From: Stappia sp.
GTDB taxonomy: Bacteria > Pseudomonadota > Alphaproteobacteria > Rhizobiales > Stappiaceae
Length of the DNA: 64,000 nucleotides
Direction of reading: 5' to 3'
Assembly: GCA_002722295.1 (NCBI GenBank)
Contig: PBLF01000021.1
Span: 1 to 64,000 of the forward strand
Part shown: positions 17,351-27,773 of the stretch, in pieces
Position numbering within the stretch: the stretch's first letter is position 1
How the letters are laid out: the number at the start of each line of letters is the position of its first letter
Notes under the pieces: model-generated
Databases searched by the model: none
The model's input: only the letters and a program-made list of their open reading frames with translations
What the model was told of the DNA's origin: nothing
Program-made: the position numbers and the translations under genes

Positions 17351-18346
17351 GTGTTGAAACGGATCATGCTCGGCGTCGCGGCTGCGGCGCTTCTGGCCGG
17401 CCCGGTCGTGGCCGATGAATTCGCGCCGGCCGTCGTCTATGACCTCGGCGGCAAGTTCGACAAGTCGTTCAACGAGTCGGCCTACATGGGGGCCGAGAAG
17501 TTCAAGGCCGATACCGGTACGGACTACCGCGACTTCGAGATCCAGAACGACAGCCAGCGCGAACAGGCGCTCAGGAACTTCGCGCGTCGTGGCGCCAACC
17601 CGGTGATCGCCATCGGCTTTTCCCACGCGAATGCGCTGGAGAAGGTGGCCGAGGAGTTCCCCGAGACCAAGTTCGCCATTGTCGACATGGTCGTGGACAA
17701 GCCGAACGTGCGCTCGATCGTCTTCAAGGAGAACGAGGGCTCCTACATCGTCGGCAAGCTGGCCATCATGGCCTCGGAGAGCAAGAAGGTCGGCTTCGTC
17801 GGCGGCATGGACGTTCCGCTCATCCGCAAGTTCGCCTGTGGCTACAAGCAGGGCGTGCTCGAGACCAACCCCGACGCGGAGGTCTTCGAGAACATGACCG
17901 GAAACACCGGCGCGGCCTGGACCGATCCGATCAAGGGCGGCGAACTCGCCAAGTCCCAGATCGATCGTGGCGCGGACGTGATCTACCACGCCGCCGGCGG
18001 CACGGGTCTGGGAGTCCTGCAGGCGGCCGCGGACGCAGGCAAACTCGGCATCGGCGTTGACAGCAACCAGAACGCTCTCCATCCGGGCCAGATCCTGACC
18101 TCGATGCTGAAGCGTGTCGACGTGGCCGTCGCCAAGACCTTCACGGATGCGCGTGATGGCGAGTGGACGTCCGGCATCTATTCGCTCGGCCTCAAGGAAG
18201 GCGGCGTGGACTGGGCGCTCGACGACAACAACAAGGACCTCATCACCGACGAGATGAAGGCCGCTGTCGAGAAGGCCAAGGCCGACATCATTGCCGGCGA
18301 CATCAAGGTCCACGACTACATCGCCGAAGGCGAGTGTCCGTTCTGA
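17351..18346 (+). CDS. BMP/PnrA-family nucleoside-binding protein 1
   Basis: Periplasmic receptor of the nucleoside ABC importer, 331 residues. The start is the GTG at 17351, eight bases after GGAGG (17338-17342), giving a clean signal peptide (VLKRIMLGVAAAALLAGPVVA). The mature part shows the PnrA/Bmp motifs YDLGGKFDKSFNESAY, VGFVGGMDVPLIRKF and GIGVDSNQNALHPG. It lacks a lipobox, unlike Gram-positive BmpA lipoproteins, as expected for a soluble periplasmic protein. A hairpin terminator follows its stop. Two cysteines (in FACGYKQG and the C-terminal ECPF) are shared with the next gene. Confidence 0.93.
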   Translation: MLKRIMLGVAAAALLAGPVVADEFAPAVVYDLGGKFDKSFNESAYMGAEKFKADTGTDYRDFEIQNDSQREQALRNFARRGANPVIAIGFSHANALEKVAEEFPETKFAIVDMVVDKPNVRSIVFKENEGSYIVGKLAIMASESKKVGFVGGMDVPLIRKFACGYKQGVLETNPDAEVFENMTGNTGAAWTDPIKGGELAKSQIDRGADVIYHAAGGTGLGVLQAAADAGKLGIGVDSNQNALHPGQILTSMLKRVDVAVAKTFTDARDGEWTSGIYSLGLKEGGVDWALDDNNKDLITDEMKAAVEKAKADIIAGDIKVHDYIAEGECPF

Positions 18347-18362
18347 TCCGACCCTGACAGCA

Positions 18363-18397
18363 GCGGATGGCGATACTCCGGTTCGCCGTCCGCTTTT
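18363..18397 (+). terminator. Intrinsic terminator/attenuator between the two binding-protein genes
   Basis: Arms GCGGATGGCGA (18363-18373) and TCGCCGTCCGC (18383-18393) pair fully in RNA with one G-U, around a 9-base loop, followed at once by TTTT. It lies 16 bases after the stop of the first binding-protein gene. The rest of the operon has no visible promoter of its own, so partial termination here would raise receptor mRNA over transporter mRNA. Confidence 0.65.
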
Positions 18398-18438
18398 GCC
18401 GTCGGCCCGACATGGAACCTGTCCGCCGGAGTGCGTCG

Positions 18439-19461
18439 ATGACCTTCCATACGACCCGTTTTCGCCCGCTGGCGGCCCTGCTGGTCCTGGTCGGTCTGTC
18501 GCTCGGCATGGGTGTCTCGGTTGCGCCGGCGAGGAGCGAACCGGCGCTTGTCTATTCCGTTGGAGGCAAGTTCGACGGCTCCTTCAACGAGGCGGCCTAT
18601 CGCGGTGCCGAGCGCTTCGTCGCCGAGACCGGTGCCTCCTACCGGGATTTCGAGATCGCCCGCGACGCGGACAGCCTGCAGGCCCTTCGTACCTTTGCCG
18701 CACGCGGGGCGCGTCCCGTCGTCGCGATCGGCTTCAATCAGGCATCGGCCGTGAAGTCGGCCGCGAAGGCCTACCCCGAGACCGGGTTCTCCATCGTGGA
18801 CATGGTGGTCGACGCCCCCAATGTGCGCTCTGTCGTGTTCCGCGAACAGGAGGGGGCCTATATCGCGGGTCTCCTTGCGGCGATGGCATCGAAGACCGGA
18901 ACCATCGGTTTCGTTGGCGGCATGGACATACCCATCATCCGGCGGTTCCTCTGCGGGTATCGGCAGGGCGCGGAAGCCGGGCGGCCGGGAACGCGGGTCC
19001 TCTTCGCCATTGCGGGCAACACGCCGGCCGCCTTTGCCGACCCCGCGCGCGGCAGCGAGCTTGCCCGCTCCCAGATCGGACGTGGTGCCGACGTGATCAT
19101 TCAGGCAGCGGGAGGCACCGGGATCGGCGTTCTTCAGGCGGCCGCCGATCGCGGTGTCCTCGGCATCGGCACGGACAGCAACCAGAACGGCCTTCACCCC
19201 GGACACATGCTGACCTCGATCCGCAAGCGGGTCGATACCGCCGTCTACCGGAATTTCATCGATGCGCGAGAGGGGCGCTGGACACCCGGTATCGAGGTGC
19301 TTGGCCTGGAGGAGGGCGGAATGGACTGGGTCCTCGACGAGAACAACCGCGCGCTGGTGACACCTGAAATGGAAAAGGCGGCGCGCAAGGCCGAGGCGGA
19401 TATCGCCTCGGGTGCCGTTCATGTCCATGATGTGGTGAGCGAGGGAGCCTGCCCGCTATGA
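18439..19461 (+). CDS. BMP/PnrA-family nucleoside-binding protein 2 (tandem paralog)
   Basis: A second periplasmic receptor, 340 residues, colinear with the preceding one; by eye more than half of the aligned residues match, including YSVGGKFDGSFNEAAY, IGFVGGMDIPIIRRF and GIGTDSNQNGLHPG. The ATG at 18439 gives a normal signal peptide (ending APARS). An in-frame ATG at 18367 lies inside the terminator hairpin and would add an odd leader. The stop overlaps the ATPase gene by four bases (ATGA), so this paralog, not the first, is translationally tied to the transporter. Different ligand ranges for the two are likely. Confidence 0.92.
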   Translation: MTFHTTRFRPLAALLVLVGLSLGMGVSVAPARSEPALVYSVGGKFDGSFNEAAYRGAERFVAETGASYRDFEIARDADSLQALRTFAARGARPVVAIGFNQASAVKSAAKAYPETGFSIVDMVVDAPNVRSVVFREQEGAYIAGLLAAMASKTGTIGFVGGMDIPIIRRFLCGYRQGAEAGRPGTRVLFAIAGNTPAAFADPARGSELARSQIGRGADVIIQAAGGTGIGVLQAAADRGVLGIGTDSNQNGLHPGHMLTSIRKRVDTAVYRNFIDAREGRWTPGIEVLGLEEGGMDWVLDENNRALVTPEMEKAARKAEADIASGAVHVHDVVSEGACPL

Positions 19462-20996
19462 CCGAGCAACTCGCCATCGAGCTTGTCGGCATCGACAAGA
19501 GCTTCGGCCCTGTTCAGGCCAATCGCGACATTCATCTGAAGGTCCGCAAGGGATCCATCCACGGGATCGTCGGCGAGAACGGAGCCGGCAAGTCGACGCT
19601 GATGTCGATCCTCTACGGCTTTTATCATGCCGATGCGGGCGAGATCCGCATGAACGGCAAGTCCGTGACGCTTGCCTCCAGCCAGGAGGCGATCGCGCAA
19701 GGTATCGGCATGGTGCACCAGCATTTCATGCTGGTGCAGAACTTTACCGTTCTGGAGAACGTGATCCTCGGGGCGGAGGGCGGCGGCTTGCTCGGGGAGG
19801 GCGTCGCTCGCGCCCGTGCCGAACTGAAGCGCCTTGCCGACGACTACGATCTCAAGGTCGATCCGGAAGCCGTGACGGAGGAGCTTCCCGTCGGTCTTCA
19901 GCAGCGTGTCGAGATCCTCAAGGCGCTTTTCCGTGGAGCCGAGGTGTTGATCCTTGATGAACCGACCGGCGTGCTGACGCCGGCCGAGGCGGATCATCTG
20001 TTCCGGATTCTCCGGGTGCTGCGCGACGAGGGAAAGACGATCCTCCTGATCACGCACAAGCTGCGCGAGATCATGGCCGTGACCGACGAGGTCTCGGTGA
20101 TGCGACGCGGCGAGATCGTCGCCACCCGCGAGACGGCGAAGACATCGATGGGCGAGCTTGCCGAACTCATGGTCGGGCGTCGCGTGCTGCTCGAGGTGGA
20201 GAAGAAGAAGGCCGAGCCGGGCCGGCCCCTGCTGACCGTCTCCGGTCTGCGTGTGCACGACAGCCGTGGCGTGGAACTCGTGAAGGACGTCTCGCTGAGT
20301 GTCCGGGCCGGCGAGATTGTCGGCATTGCCGGAGTGTCCGGAAATGGCCAGTCGGAGCTTCTCGAGGCGATCGCCGGTATCCGGAAGGTGACAGCCGGCA
20401 CGCTCGACATCGACGGCACCGTCATCGATCTCGCGTCCACGGACCCGGATGCGGCCGAGATGCGCAGGCTTGGCCTGGCGCACGTGCCCGAGGATCGGCA
20501 CCGCATGGGCCTTGTCACCCGCTTCGTCGAATACGAGAACGCGGTGCTTGGCTATCATCGGGATCCCGCGCTTGGAAACGGTCCCTTTCTGGATCCCGAG
20601 AAAATGAAGACCTTCGCCCGCACGGAAATCGACAAATACGACATCCGTCCGCCCGACTGCATGCTCAAGACCGCCAACTTCTCCGGCGGCAACCAGCAGA
20701 AGGTTGTGCTCGCGCGCGAGATCGAACGCGATCCGGCGGTGCTGCTCGTGGGCCAGCCGACACGGGGCGTCGACATCGGTGCCATCGAGTTCATACACAA
20801 GCGCCTTGTGGCCCTGCGCGATGCCGGCAAGGCAATCCTGCTGGTTTCGGTTGAACTCGACGAGATCCGCGCACTCGCCGATCGCGTGCTCGTCATGTTC
20901 GACGGAAAGGTCGTCGGCGAACGCGAGCCGGAGGCCGCGGAAAGCGAACTCGGGCTGCTAATGGCGGGCGCCGCCGGACAGGAGGCCGCGGAATGA
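19458..20996 (+). CDS. Nucleoside ABC transporter ATP-binding protein (two fused ATPase domains)
   Basis: 512 residues with two nucleotide-binding domains, as in B. subtilis NupO (YufO) and RbsA-type proteins. The first has Walker A GENGAGKST and Walker B VLILDEPTG with a diverged signature LPVGLQQRVEI. The second has a degenerate Walker A GVSGNGQSE and a good signature FSGGNQQKVVLARE. This asymmetry is normal for the family. It is coupled to its neighbours by four-base overlaps at both ends, and powers uptake for the two permeases that follow. Confidence 0.95.
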   Translation: MTEQLAIELVGIDKSFGPVQANRDIHLKVRKGSIHGIVGENGAGKSTLMSILYGFYHADAGEIRMNGKSVTLASSQEAIAQGIGMVHQHFMLVQNFTVLENVILGAEGGGLLGEGVARARAELKRLADDYDLKVDPEAVTEELPVGLQQRVEILKALFRGAEVLILDEPTGVLTPAEADHLFRILRVLRDEGKTILLITHKLREIMAVTDEVSVMRRGEIVATRETAKTSMGELAELMVGRRVLLEVEKKKAEPGRPLLTVSGLRVHDSRGVELVKDVSLSVRAGEIVGIAGVSGNGQSELLEAIAGIRKVTAGTLDIDGTVIDLASTDPDAAEMRRLGLAHVPEDRHRMGLVTRFVEYENAVLGYHRDPALGNGPFLDPEKMKTFARTEIDKYDIRPPDCMLKTANFSGGNQQKVVLAREIERDPAVLLVGQPTRGVDIGAIEFIHKRLVALRDAGKAILLVSVELDEIRALADRVLVMFDGKVVGEREPEAAESELGLLMAGAAGQEAAE

Positions 20997-22102
20997 CGGT
21001 CGGACAGCTTCCGCGCTGGGCGGACTATGGTCTCATGCCGGCGATCAACGTGATCGCCGCGTTTCTCGTTGCCGGTCTCGTGGTCCTTCTCATCGGCGAG
21101 AATCCCATCGAGGCGGTGGAGGTACTGCTGTGGGGTGCGCTCGGCTGGAACGAGGGTATCGGCTTTACCCTCTTCTACGCCACGAACTTCATCTTCACCG
21201 GACTTGCGGTTGCGGTCGCCTTTCATGGAGGCCTGTTCAACATCGGCGGCGAGGGGCAGGCCTATCTGGGCGGGCTCGGTGTGGCCCTGGCCTGTCTGGC
21301 GCTCGACCGGCTCGTTCCCTGGTGGGTGACGCTTCCCGTCGCGGTGCTGGGAGCGGCGGCCTTCGGCGCCCTGTGGGCGTTCGTTCCGGCGGTTCTTCAG
21401 GCGCGACGCGGCAGCCACGTGGTCATCACCACGATCATGTTCAATTTCATCGCCGCCTCGGTGATGGTCTATCTGCTGGTCAACGTGATGTCGAAGCCGG
21501 GCTCCATGCAGCCCGAGACCAGAACCTTCGAGGCGGGTGGTCGGCTGCCGTCGCTTGAAAGCGTCCTGCCCGCGGGGATCGACTTCGGGTCCGCGCCGGT
21601 CAACATTTCCTTCCTGATCGCGCTGCTTGCCTGCGTGGCCTGCTGGCTGCTGATCTGGCGGACCCGGCTCGGCTATGAAATCCGGGTCTTCGGCGCAAGC
21701 CCGACGGCCGCGGCCTATGCCGGTATTTCCGCATCCCGCATAACCATCGTCACGATGCTGATCTCCGGTGGTCTGGCGGGCATGATGGCGGTCAACGAAA
21801 TCATGGGCTCGCAGCACCGGCTTCTGATCGAGTTCGTGTCCGGCTATGGTTTCGTCGGCATCGCGGTGGCGCTCATGGGCCGTTCGCACCCGGTCGGCAT
21901 CGTGCTGGCCTCGATTCTTTTCGGCATCCTCTATCAGGGGGGCGCCGAGCTCGCGTTCGAGATGCCGACCATCACGCGCGACATGATCGTGGTGATCCAG
22001 GGCCTCGTCATCCTGTTCGCCGGAGCGCTGGAGCATATGTTCCGCCCCGCCCTGCTGCGTGTCTTCGGGGTGATCGCCTCCCCGGCGACGAAGACCGCGT
22101 GA
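20993..22102 (+). CDS. Nucleoside ABC transporter permease 1
   Basis: 369-residue inner-membrane protein with about eight to ten hydrophobic helices, of the BPD_transp_2 family (NupP/YufP-like). The motif FHGGLFNIGGEGQAYLGGL near residue 75 and RTRLGYEIRVFGASPTAAAYAG near 225 are typical. It starts inside the ATPase stop (ATGA). It should pair with the next permease as a heterodimer. Confidence 0.93.
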   Translation: MTVGQLPRWADYGLMPAINVIAAFLVAGLVVLLIGENPIEAVEVLLWGALGWNEGIGFTLFYATNFIFTGLAVAVAFHGGLFNIGGEGQAYLGGLGVALACLALDRLVPWWVTLPVAVLGAAAFGALWAFVPAVLQARRGSHVVITTIMFNFIAASVMVYLLVNVMSKPGSMQPETRTFEAGGRLPSLESVLPAGIDFGSAPVNISFLIALLACVACWLLIWRTRLGYEIRVFGASPTAAAYAGISASRITIVTMLISGGLAGMMAVNEIMGSQHRLLIEFVSGYGFVGIAVALMGRSHPVGIVLASILFGILYQGGAELAFEMPTITRDMIVVIQGLVILFAGALEHMFRPALLRVFGVIASPATKTA

Positions 22103-22112
22103 GGAGGGACAG

Positions 22113-23081
22113 ATGTTCGATACGATGATCCTCGTTCTCGACAGCACCGTCCGTCTCGCGACACCGCTCCTGCTCGCGGCACTGGCCGGGCTCTTCTCCG
22201 AACGTTCCGGCGTCTTCGACATCGGTCTGGAAGGCAAGATGCTGGGCGCGGCCTTCGCCGCCGGTGCTGCGGCCGCACTCACGGGATCCGCCTGGATCGG
22301 ACTGATCGCCGCCATGGTCATTTCCGTCGGGCTTGCGCTCGTGCACGGGTTCGCCTGCATCACCAACCGGGGCAACCAGATTGTCTCCGGCGTCGCGATC
22401 AATTTCCTCGCCATGGGCCTGACGGCACTGCTCGGGCAGGCATGGTTCGGCCAGGGCGGGCGAACGCCCCCGCTTTCCTCCGGCGGGCGTTTTCGGGAGA
22501 TCACACTGCCTTTCGCGGACAGCCTTCGCGACGTGCCGCTGATCGGCGGCATCTATTCGGAACTGCTTTCAGGCCACAACATTCTTGTCTATGCCGCCTT
22601 CGTGGCGGTGCCGCTCTCCTGGTGGATTCTCTTCCGCACGCGCTTCGGGCTGCGACTGAGAGCGGTCGGCGAGAATCCGGCGGCCGTCGACACCGCGGGG
22701 ATCTCCGTGCAGTGGCTGCGTTACAGGGCCGTGATCTGCACCGGCATCCTTTGTGGCTTTGCCGGTGCCTATCTCTCCATTGCCCAGTCGGCGGGCTTCA
22801 TCAAGGACATGACGGCCGGCAAGGGGTTCATCGCGCTCGCCGCACTGATCTTCGCCAAGTGGAAGCCGGTTCCGGTGATGTTCGCCTGCCTGCTCTTCGG
22901 TTTTCTTGATGCGGTCGCAATCCGGCTTCAGGGTCAGGACGTGCCGGGAATCGGCGAGGTTCCCGTCCAGGCGATCCAGGCGTTGCCCTACATCCTCACC
23001 GTGATCCTTCTTGCCGGGTTCATCGGCAAGGCGGTTCCGCCCCGGGCCGGAGGCACGGCCTATGTCAAGGAAAGGACCTGA
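22113..23081 (+). CDS. Nucleoside ABC transporter permease 2
   Basis: 322-residue permease of the same family (NupQ/YufQ-like). It is colinear with the first permease but shorter: LFSERSGVFDIGLEGKMLGA near residue 28 and RTRFGLRLRAVGENPAAVDTAG near 175. A GAGGGAC ribosome site precedes the ATG at 22113. The stop lies one base before the cytidine deaminase start, so transport and salvage genes are in one transcript. Confidence 0.93.
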   Translation: MFDTMILVLDSTVRLATPLLLAALAGLFSERSGVFDIGLEGKMLGAAFAAGAAAALTGSAWIGLIAAMVISVGLALVHGFACITNRGNQIVSGVAINFLAMGLTALLGQAWFGQGGRTPPLSSGGRFREITLPFADSLRDVPLIGGIYSELLSGHNILVYAAFVAVPLSWWILFRTRFGLRLRAVGENPAAVDTAGISVQWLRYRAVICTGILCGFAGAYLSIAQSAGFIKDMTAGKGFIALAALIFAKWKPVPVMFACLLFGFLDAVAIRLQGQDVPGIGEVPVQAIQALPYILTVILLAGFIGKAVPPRAGGTAYVKERT

Positions 23082-23082
23082 C

Positions 23083-23472
23083 ATGAGTGAGATCGATGCG
23101 CTTTTCCAGGCGGCGAAGAACGCCAGGGAAAAAGCGCATGCGCCCTATTCGGACTTTGCGGTGGGGGCGGCGATCCTGACCGCGTCGGGCACGATCCATG
23201 CCGGGTGCAACGTGGAAAACGCCAGCTTTCCCGAAGGCTGGTGTGCCGAGACCACGGCGCTTGGCCATATGGTCGCCAGTGAGGGAAAGGTCCGGGTGGA
23301 AGCGGTTCTCGTCATGGCCGATGCGGCGCTGTGCACGCCCTGCGGCGGGTGCCGCCAGCGGCTGGCGGAGTTCGCGGACGATACGACGCCGGTTCATGTC
23401 TGCGACACGAAGGGGGTGGTCCAAACGTTCACGCTGGGCGAGCTTCTGCCCCACAAGTTCGTGCTCAAGTGA
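23083..23472 (+). CDS. cdd: Cytidine deaminase
   Basis: Deaminates cytidine and deoxycytidine to (deoxy)uridine. It is the short, tetrameric zinc type (129 residues), with the substrate motif NVENASFPEGWCAE containing the catalytic Glu and first Zn Cys, and PCGGCRQRL with the other two Zn cysteines. The ATG at 23083 follows AAAGGA; the longer frame from 23011 only reads back through the permease gene. Its product feeds the pyrimidine phosphorylase DeoA and, through uracil, Upp. Confidence 0.96.
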   Translation: MSEIDALFQAAKNAREKAHAPYSDFAVGAAILTASGTIHAGCNVENASFPEGWCAETTALGHMVASEGKVRVEAVLVMADAALCTPCGGCRQRLAEFADDTTPVHVCDTKGVVQTFTLGELLPHKFVLK

Positions 23473-23483
23473 AAGGGGCAATC

Positions 23484-24293
<810 letters not shown>

Positions 24294-24304
24294 AGGACAA
24301 ATAC

Positions 24305-25081
24305 ATGACTGAAGCGACCGCGGCGGCAATTGCCGCAAGGGCCCTTCCACTTGTCGACCTGACCAACCTTGAGGATGACTGCAAGCCCACCGACATCGAA
24401 AAGCTGTGCAGGCGGGCCGTGACGCCACACGGACCCGTGGCCGCCGTGTGCATCTGGCCTCGGTTCGTGGGGCAGGCGGCGACGCAGCTCAGGGGAAGCG
24501 GCGTGCGTGTCGCGACGGTGGTCAATTTTCCCGCCGGAGGCATCGAGACGCTGGCCGTCGTGGAGGAAGCCAGGGCCGCCGTCGCCGAGGGCGCCGACGA
24601 GATCGACCTCGTCATGCCCTGGCAGGCGTTTCTGGACGGTCGGCGCGGTTTTGCCGAAACCCAGATTACCCGTGTGCGTGCGGCATGTCCGGATGCGACG
24701 CTGAAGGTCATCCTGGAAACAGGCGAGCTGGGAGATGCGCTGCTTGTCCACGCGGCGGCCAACATGGCGATTGCGGGCGGAGCGGATTTCATCAAGACCT
24801 CCACGGGCAAGGTGAAGGTCAACGCGACGCTCGAGGCGGCGGAAATCATGCTGACCGTGATCGAGGAAATTCGCCGCGAGGGTGGCCGCGAGGTCGGTTT
24901 CAAGCCCGCAGGTGGCATCCGTACCGTGGACGATGCCGGTGCCTATCTGGCCATTGCGGACCGGCTTCTGGGGGCGAACTGGGTTTCCGCCGCGCATTTT
25001 CGTTTCGGCGCGAGCGGCCTGCTCGACGCGCTTCTGGCCGCGCTCGATGGCAAAGAAGCGGCGACCGGCGAGGGATACTGA
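24305..25081 (+). CDS. deoC: Deoxyribose-phosphate aldolase
   Basis: Cleaves 2-deoxyribose 5-phosphate to glyceraldehyde 3-phosphate and acetaldehyde. 258 residues, the length of the E. coli-type enzymes. The Schiff-base lysine is Lys164 in FIKTSTGK, and the second active-site lysine is in VGFKPAGGIRT. LKVILETGEL is also conserved. The ATG at 24305 follows GTGAAGGACAA. The longer frame beginning at 23789 is a shadow of the phosphorylase gene. Only three bases separate deoC from deoA. Confidence 0.96.
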   Translation: MTEATAAAIAARALPLVDLTNLEDDCKPTDIEKLCRRAVTPHGPVAAVCIWPRFVGQAATQLRGSGVRVATVVNFPAGGIETLAVVEEARAAVAEGADEIDLVMPWQAFLDGRRGFAETQITRVRAACPDATLKVILETGELGDALLVHAAANMAIAGGADFIKTSTGKVKVNATLEAAEIMLTVIEEIRREGGREVGFKPAGGIRTVDDAGAYLAIADRLLGANWVSAAHFRFGASGLLDALLAALDGKEAATGEGY

Positions 25082-25084
25082 AGG

Positions 25085-26407
25085 ATGCTTGCCCAGGAAC
25101 TCATTCGTCGCAAGCGCGATGGCGGAACGTTGAGCGCCGAGGAAATCGGCTTCTTCGTGAAGGGGTTGACCGACGAGAGTGTCAGCAACGAGCAGATTTC
25201 CGCACTTGCCATGGCCGTGTTCTTTCGTGGCCTCTCGCTGGACGAGCGCGTCGCGCTGACCCTGTCCATGCGCGACAGCGGCACCGTGCTGGACTGGTCC
25301 GATCTCGACGCTCCGGTTGTCGACAAGCATTCCACCGGCGGCGTTGGCGACAATGTCTCGCTGATGCTGGCGCCGGCCCTGGCTGCCTGTGGTGCGGCGG
25401 TGCCCATGATTTCCGGTCGCGGGCTTGGTCATACCGGCGGCACGCTCGACAAGTTCGATGCCGTGCCCGGCTACGCGACCCAGCCCGACAATGCGCTGTT
25501 CCGCAAGGTGGTGCGCGAGGCGGGGTGCGCGGTCATTGGCCAGACCGGCGACCTTGCGCCTGCCGATAAGCGCTTCTATGCGATCCGCGACGTGACGGGC
25601 ACGGTCGAAAGCCTTGATCTGATCACCGCCTCGATCCTGTCCAAGAAGCTTGCCGCGGGCCTTGGCTCGCTTGTTCTCGACGTGAAATGGGGGACGGGAG
25701 CCTTCATGGCGACGCAGGACGAGGCGCGCGCGCTTGCGGAAAGTCTCGTCACGGTCGCGAACGGGGCTGGATGCCGCACCACCGCGCTTCTGACCGACAT
25801 GAATGAACCGCTCGCCTCCGCCGCCGGAAATGCGGTCGAGGTGAAAAACGCGGTCGACTTCCTGACCGGCCGCGAGATCGACAATCGCCTCTTCGATGTG
25901 ACCGTGGCGCTTGGCGCGGAGGTTCTTGCCACCGCCGGCCTTGCCGAGGACACGGATGCGGGCAGCCGCATGATGCGCAATGCGTTCGAAAGCGGTGCGG
26001 CGGCCGAGAGGTTCGCCCGCATGGTGGCCGGACTGGGCGGCCCGGCGGATTTCATCGAGCGAGCGGACAGCTATCTTGCCAAGGCTCCGGTCGAGCGGGC
26101 GATCTATCCCGATCGGCCCGGCACGGTCGTTGGCGTGGATACCCGCGCGGTCGGGGTGGCGGTCATCGAGCTTGGCGGCGGACGCCGCGTGTCGAGCGAC
26201 CGCATCGATCCTTCGGTTGGCTTCACGCATCTGGCCGGTGTCGGCCACATGGTCGATACGGATTCGCCTTTCGCCATCGTGCATGCGGCCGACGAGGCTG
26301 CGGCAGCCCGGGCCGGCGCGGCTCTCAAGGCCGCTTACCGCCTCGGCAGCCCGGCGGATATCGACGATCTGCCGGTGGTGAGCGAGCGTATCGGCATTCC
26401 TGGCTGA
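25085..26407 (+). CDS. deoA: Thymidine phosphorylase
   Basis: Phosphorolysis of thymidine and deoxyuridine to the base plus deoxyribose 1-phosphate. 440 residues, the family length. The phosphate-binding motif [15 protein letters not shown] near residue 80 and [16 protein letters not shown] near 112 are diagnostic. It follows deoC by three bases with an AAGGATG start context, which places both steps of deoxyribonucleoside breakdown together. Confidence 0.96.
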   Translation: MLAQELIRRKRDGGTLSAEEIGFFVKGLTDESVSNEQISALAMAVFFRGLSLDERVALTLSMRDSGTVLDWSDLDAPVVDKHSTGGVGDNVSLMLAPALAACGAAVPMISGRGLGHTGGTLDKFDAVPGYATQPDNALFRKVVREAGCAVIGQTGDLAPADKRFYAIRDVTGTVESLDLITASILSKKLAAGLGSLVLDVKWGTGAFMATQDEARALAESLVTVANGAGCRTTALLTDMNEPLASAAGNAVEVKNAVDFLTGREIDNRLFDVTVALGAEVLATAGLAEDTDAGSRMMRNAFESGAAAERFARMVAGLGGPADFIERADSYLAKAPVERAIYPDRPGTVVGVDTRAVGVAVIELGGGRRVSSDRIDPSVGFTHLAGVGHMVDTDSPFAIVHAADEAAAARAGAALKAAYRLGSPADIDDLPVVSERIGIPG

Positions 26408-26470
26408 ACCTAGCCGAGAAGATACGCCTGGGCCGGCAAAGCCGACTGGGCGGCAAGACGGGGACATCAA

Positions 26471-27691
26471 ATGGCGCGTGCCATCCTCTGCGTTCTGGAC
26501 AGTTTCGGCATCGGCGGCGCGCCGGATGCAGCCAGCTTCGGCGACGAGGGAGCGAACACCTTCGGGCATATCGCCGCTGCCTGCGCGCGTGGAGAGGCGG
26601 ATCGCGAGGGGCTGCGGTGCGGCGTGCTGCATGTGCCCAACATGGCACGCCTGGGGCTTGCACATGCCGGTCGGCTTGCGAGTGGCGAGGCACCGGAGGG
26701 CTTCGATCTTTCGATCGCGCCCGAAGGGATCTGGGGCGCGGCAAGCGAGACGTCGCGCGGCAAGGACACGCCATCCGGACATTGGGAGATCGCCGGAGTC
26801 CCGGTTGCTTTCGACTGGGGGTATTTCCCGGACGAAGTGCCGACGTTTCCCGATGAACTGGTCAGCAAGGTCATCGAGGCCGGGGCTATTCCCGGAATTC
26901 TCGGCAACTGCCATGCGTCCGGAACCACCATCATCGCCGAACTCGGCGAGGAGCATCTGCGCACGGGCAAGCCGATCTGCTACACGAGCGCCGACAGTGT
27001 GTTCCAGATTGCCGCGCACGAGACGCATTTCGGTCTCGAGCGGCTCTATCGCCTGTGTGAGACGGTGCGCGAACTCGTCGACCCCTATCGCATCGGTCGC
27101 GTTATTGCCCGTCCGTTCATTGGCGAGAACGCGGAAACCTTCGAGCGGACGGCGAACCGGCGCGATTATTCCGTCCTTCCACCGGAGCCGACACTGCTTG
27201 ACCGTGTCGTCGCGGCCGGGCATCGGACACTGACCGTGGGCAAGATCGCCGATATCTTTGCCCATCAGGGGATCGGTGAGGTGCTGAAGGCCGCCGGAAA
27301 CGATGCACTTTTCGACCGAACCCTGGAAGCGCTGGACATGGCGGGCCACGGCGATCTGGTTTTCGCCAATTTCATCGATTTCGATAGCCTCTATGGTCAC
27401 CGCCGGGATGTGGCGGGATATGCGGCGGGCCTCGAGGCCTTCGACCGCCGCTTGCCGGAGCTGCTCGAGCGTCTCGAGCCGGACGATCTGCTCATTCTGA
27501 CCGCCGACCACGGATGTGACCCGACGTGGCGTGGAACCGACCATACCCGTGAGCGCGTGCCGGTAATCGGCGTTGCGCCAGGACGCGGCGAGGTTCCGAT
27601 CGGCATTCGCGACACCTTTGCGGACATCGGCGAGACGGTTGCCCGTCATCTCGGAGTCGCACCTGGCGGACACGGGGCGCCCTTTCTCTGA
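26471..27691 (+). CDS. deoB: Phosphopentomutase
   Basis: Interconverts (deoxy)ribose 1-phosphate and 5-phosphate, linking both phosphorylases to DeoC and to the pentose phosphate pathway. 406 residues of the alkaline-phosphatase fold with two metal sites: [11 protein letters not shown] at the N terminus, and [17 protein letters not shown] near residue 345. [12 protein letters not shown] is also conserved. A 63-base spacer separates it from deoA. It has the same strand and order as neighbouring deo genes, so it is probably cotranscribed. Confidence 0.96.
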   Translation: MARAILCVLDSFGIGGAPDAASFGDEGANTFGHIAAACARGEADREGLRCGVLHVPNMARLGLAHAGRLASGEAPEGFDLSIAPEGIWGAASETSRGKDTPSGHWEIAGVPVAFDWGYFPDEVPTFPDELVSKVIEAGAIPGILGNCHASGTTIIAELGEEHLRTGKPICYTSADSVFQIAAHETHFGLERLYRLCETVRELVDPYRIGRVIARPFIGENAETFERTANRRDYSVLPPEPTLLDRVVAAGHRTLTVGKIADIFAHQGIGEVLKAAGNDALFDRTLEALDMAGHGDLVFANFIDFDSLYGHRRDVAGYAAGLEAFDRRLPELLERLEPDDLLILTADHGCDPTWRGTDHTRERVPVIGVAPGRGEVPIGIRDTFADIGETVARHLGVAPGGHGAPFL

Positions 27692-27773
27692 GGGCAGGCC
27701 TCCAACCAACCGTAGCGTGCGGTGCTCACCGGGCGTTTGCATGTGACACCGAGACAAAGGACGACATACGCCC

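Noticed and set aside
20555-22552. 665-codon minus-strand frame opposite the permease genes
   Set aside because: Antisense shadow with Arg/His/Pro-rich composition; the plus strand has good permeases.
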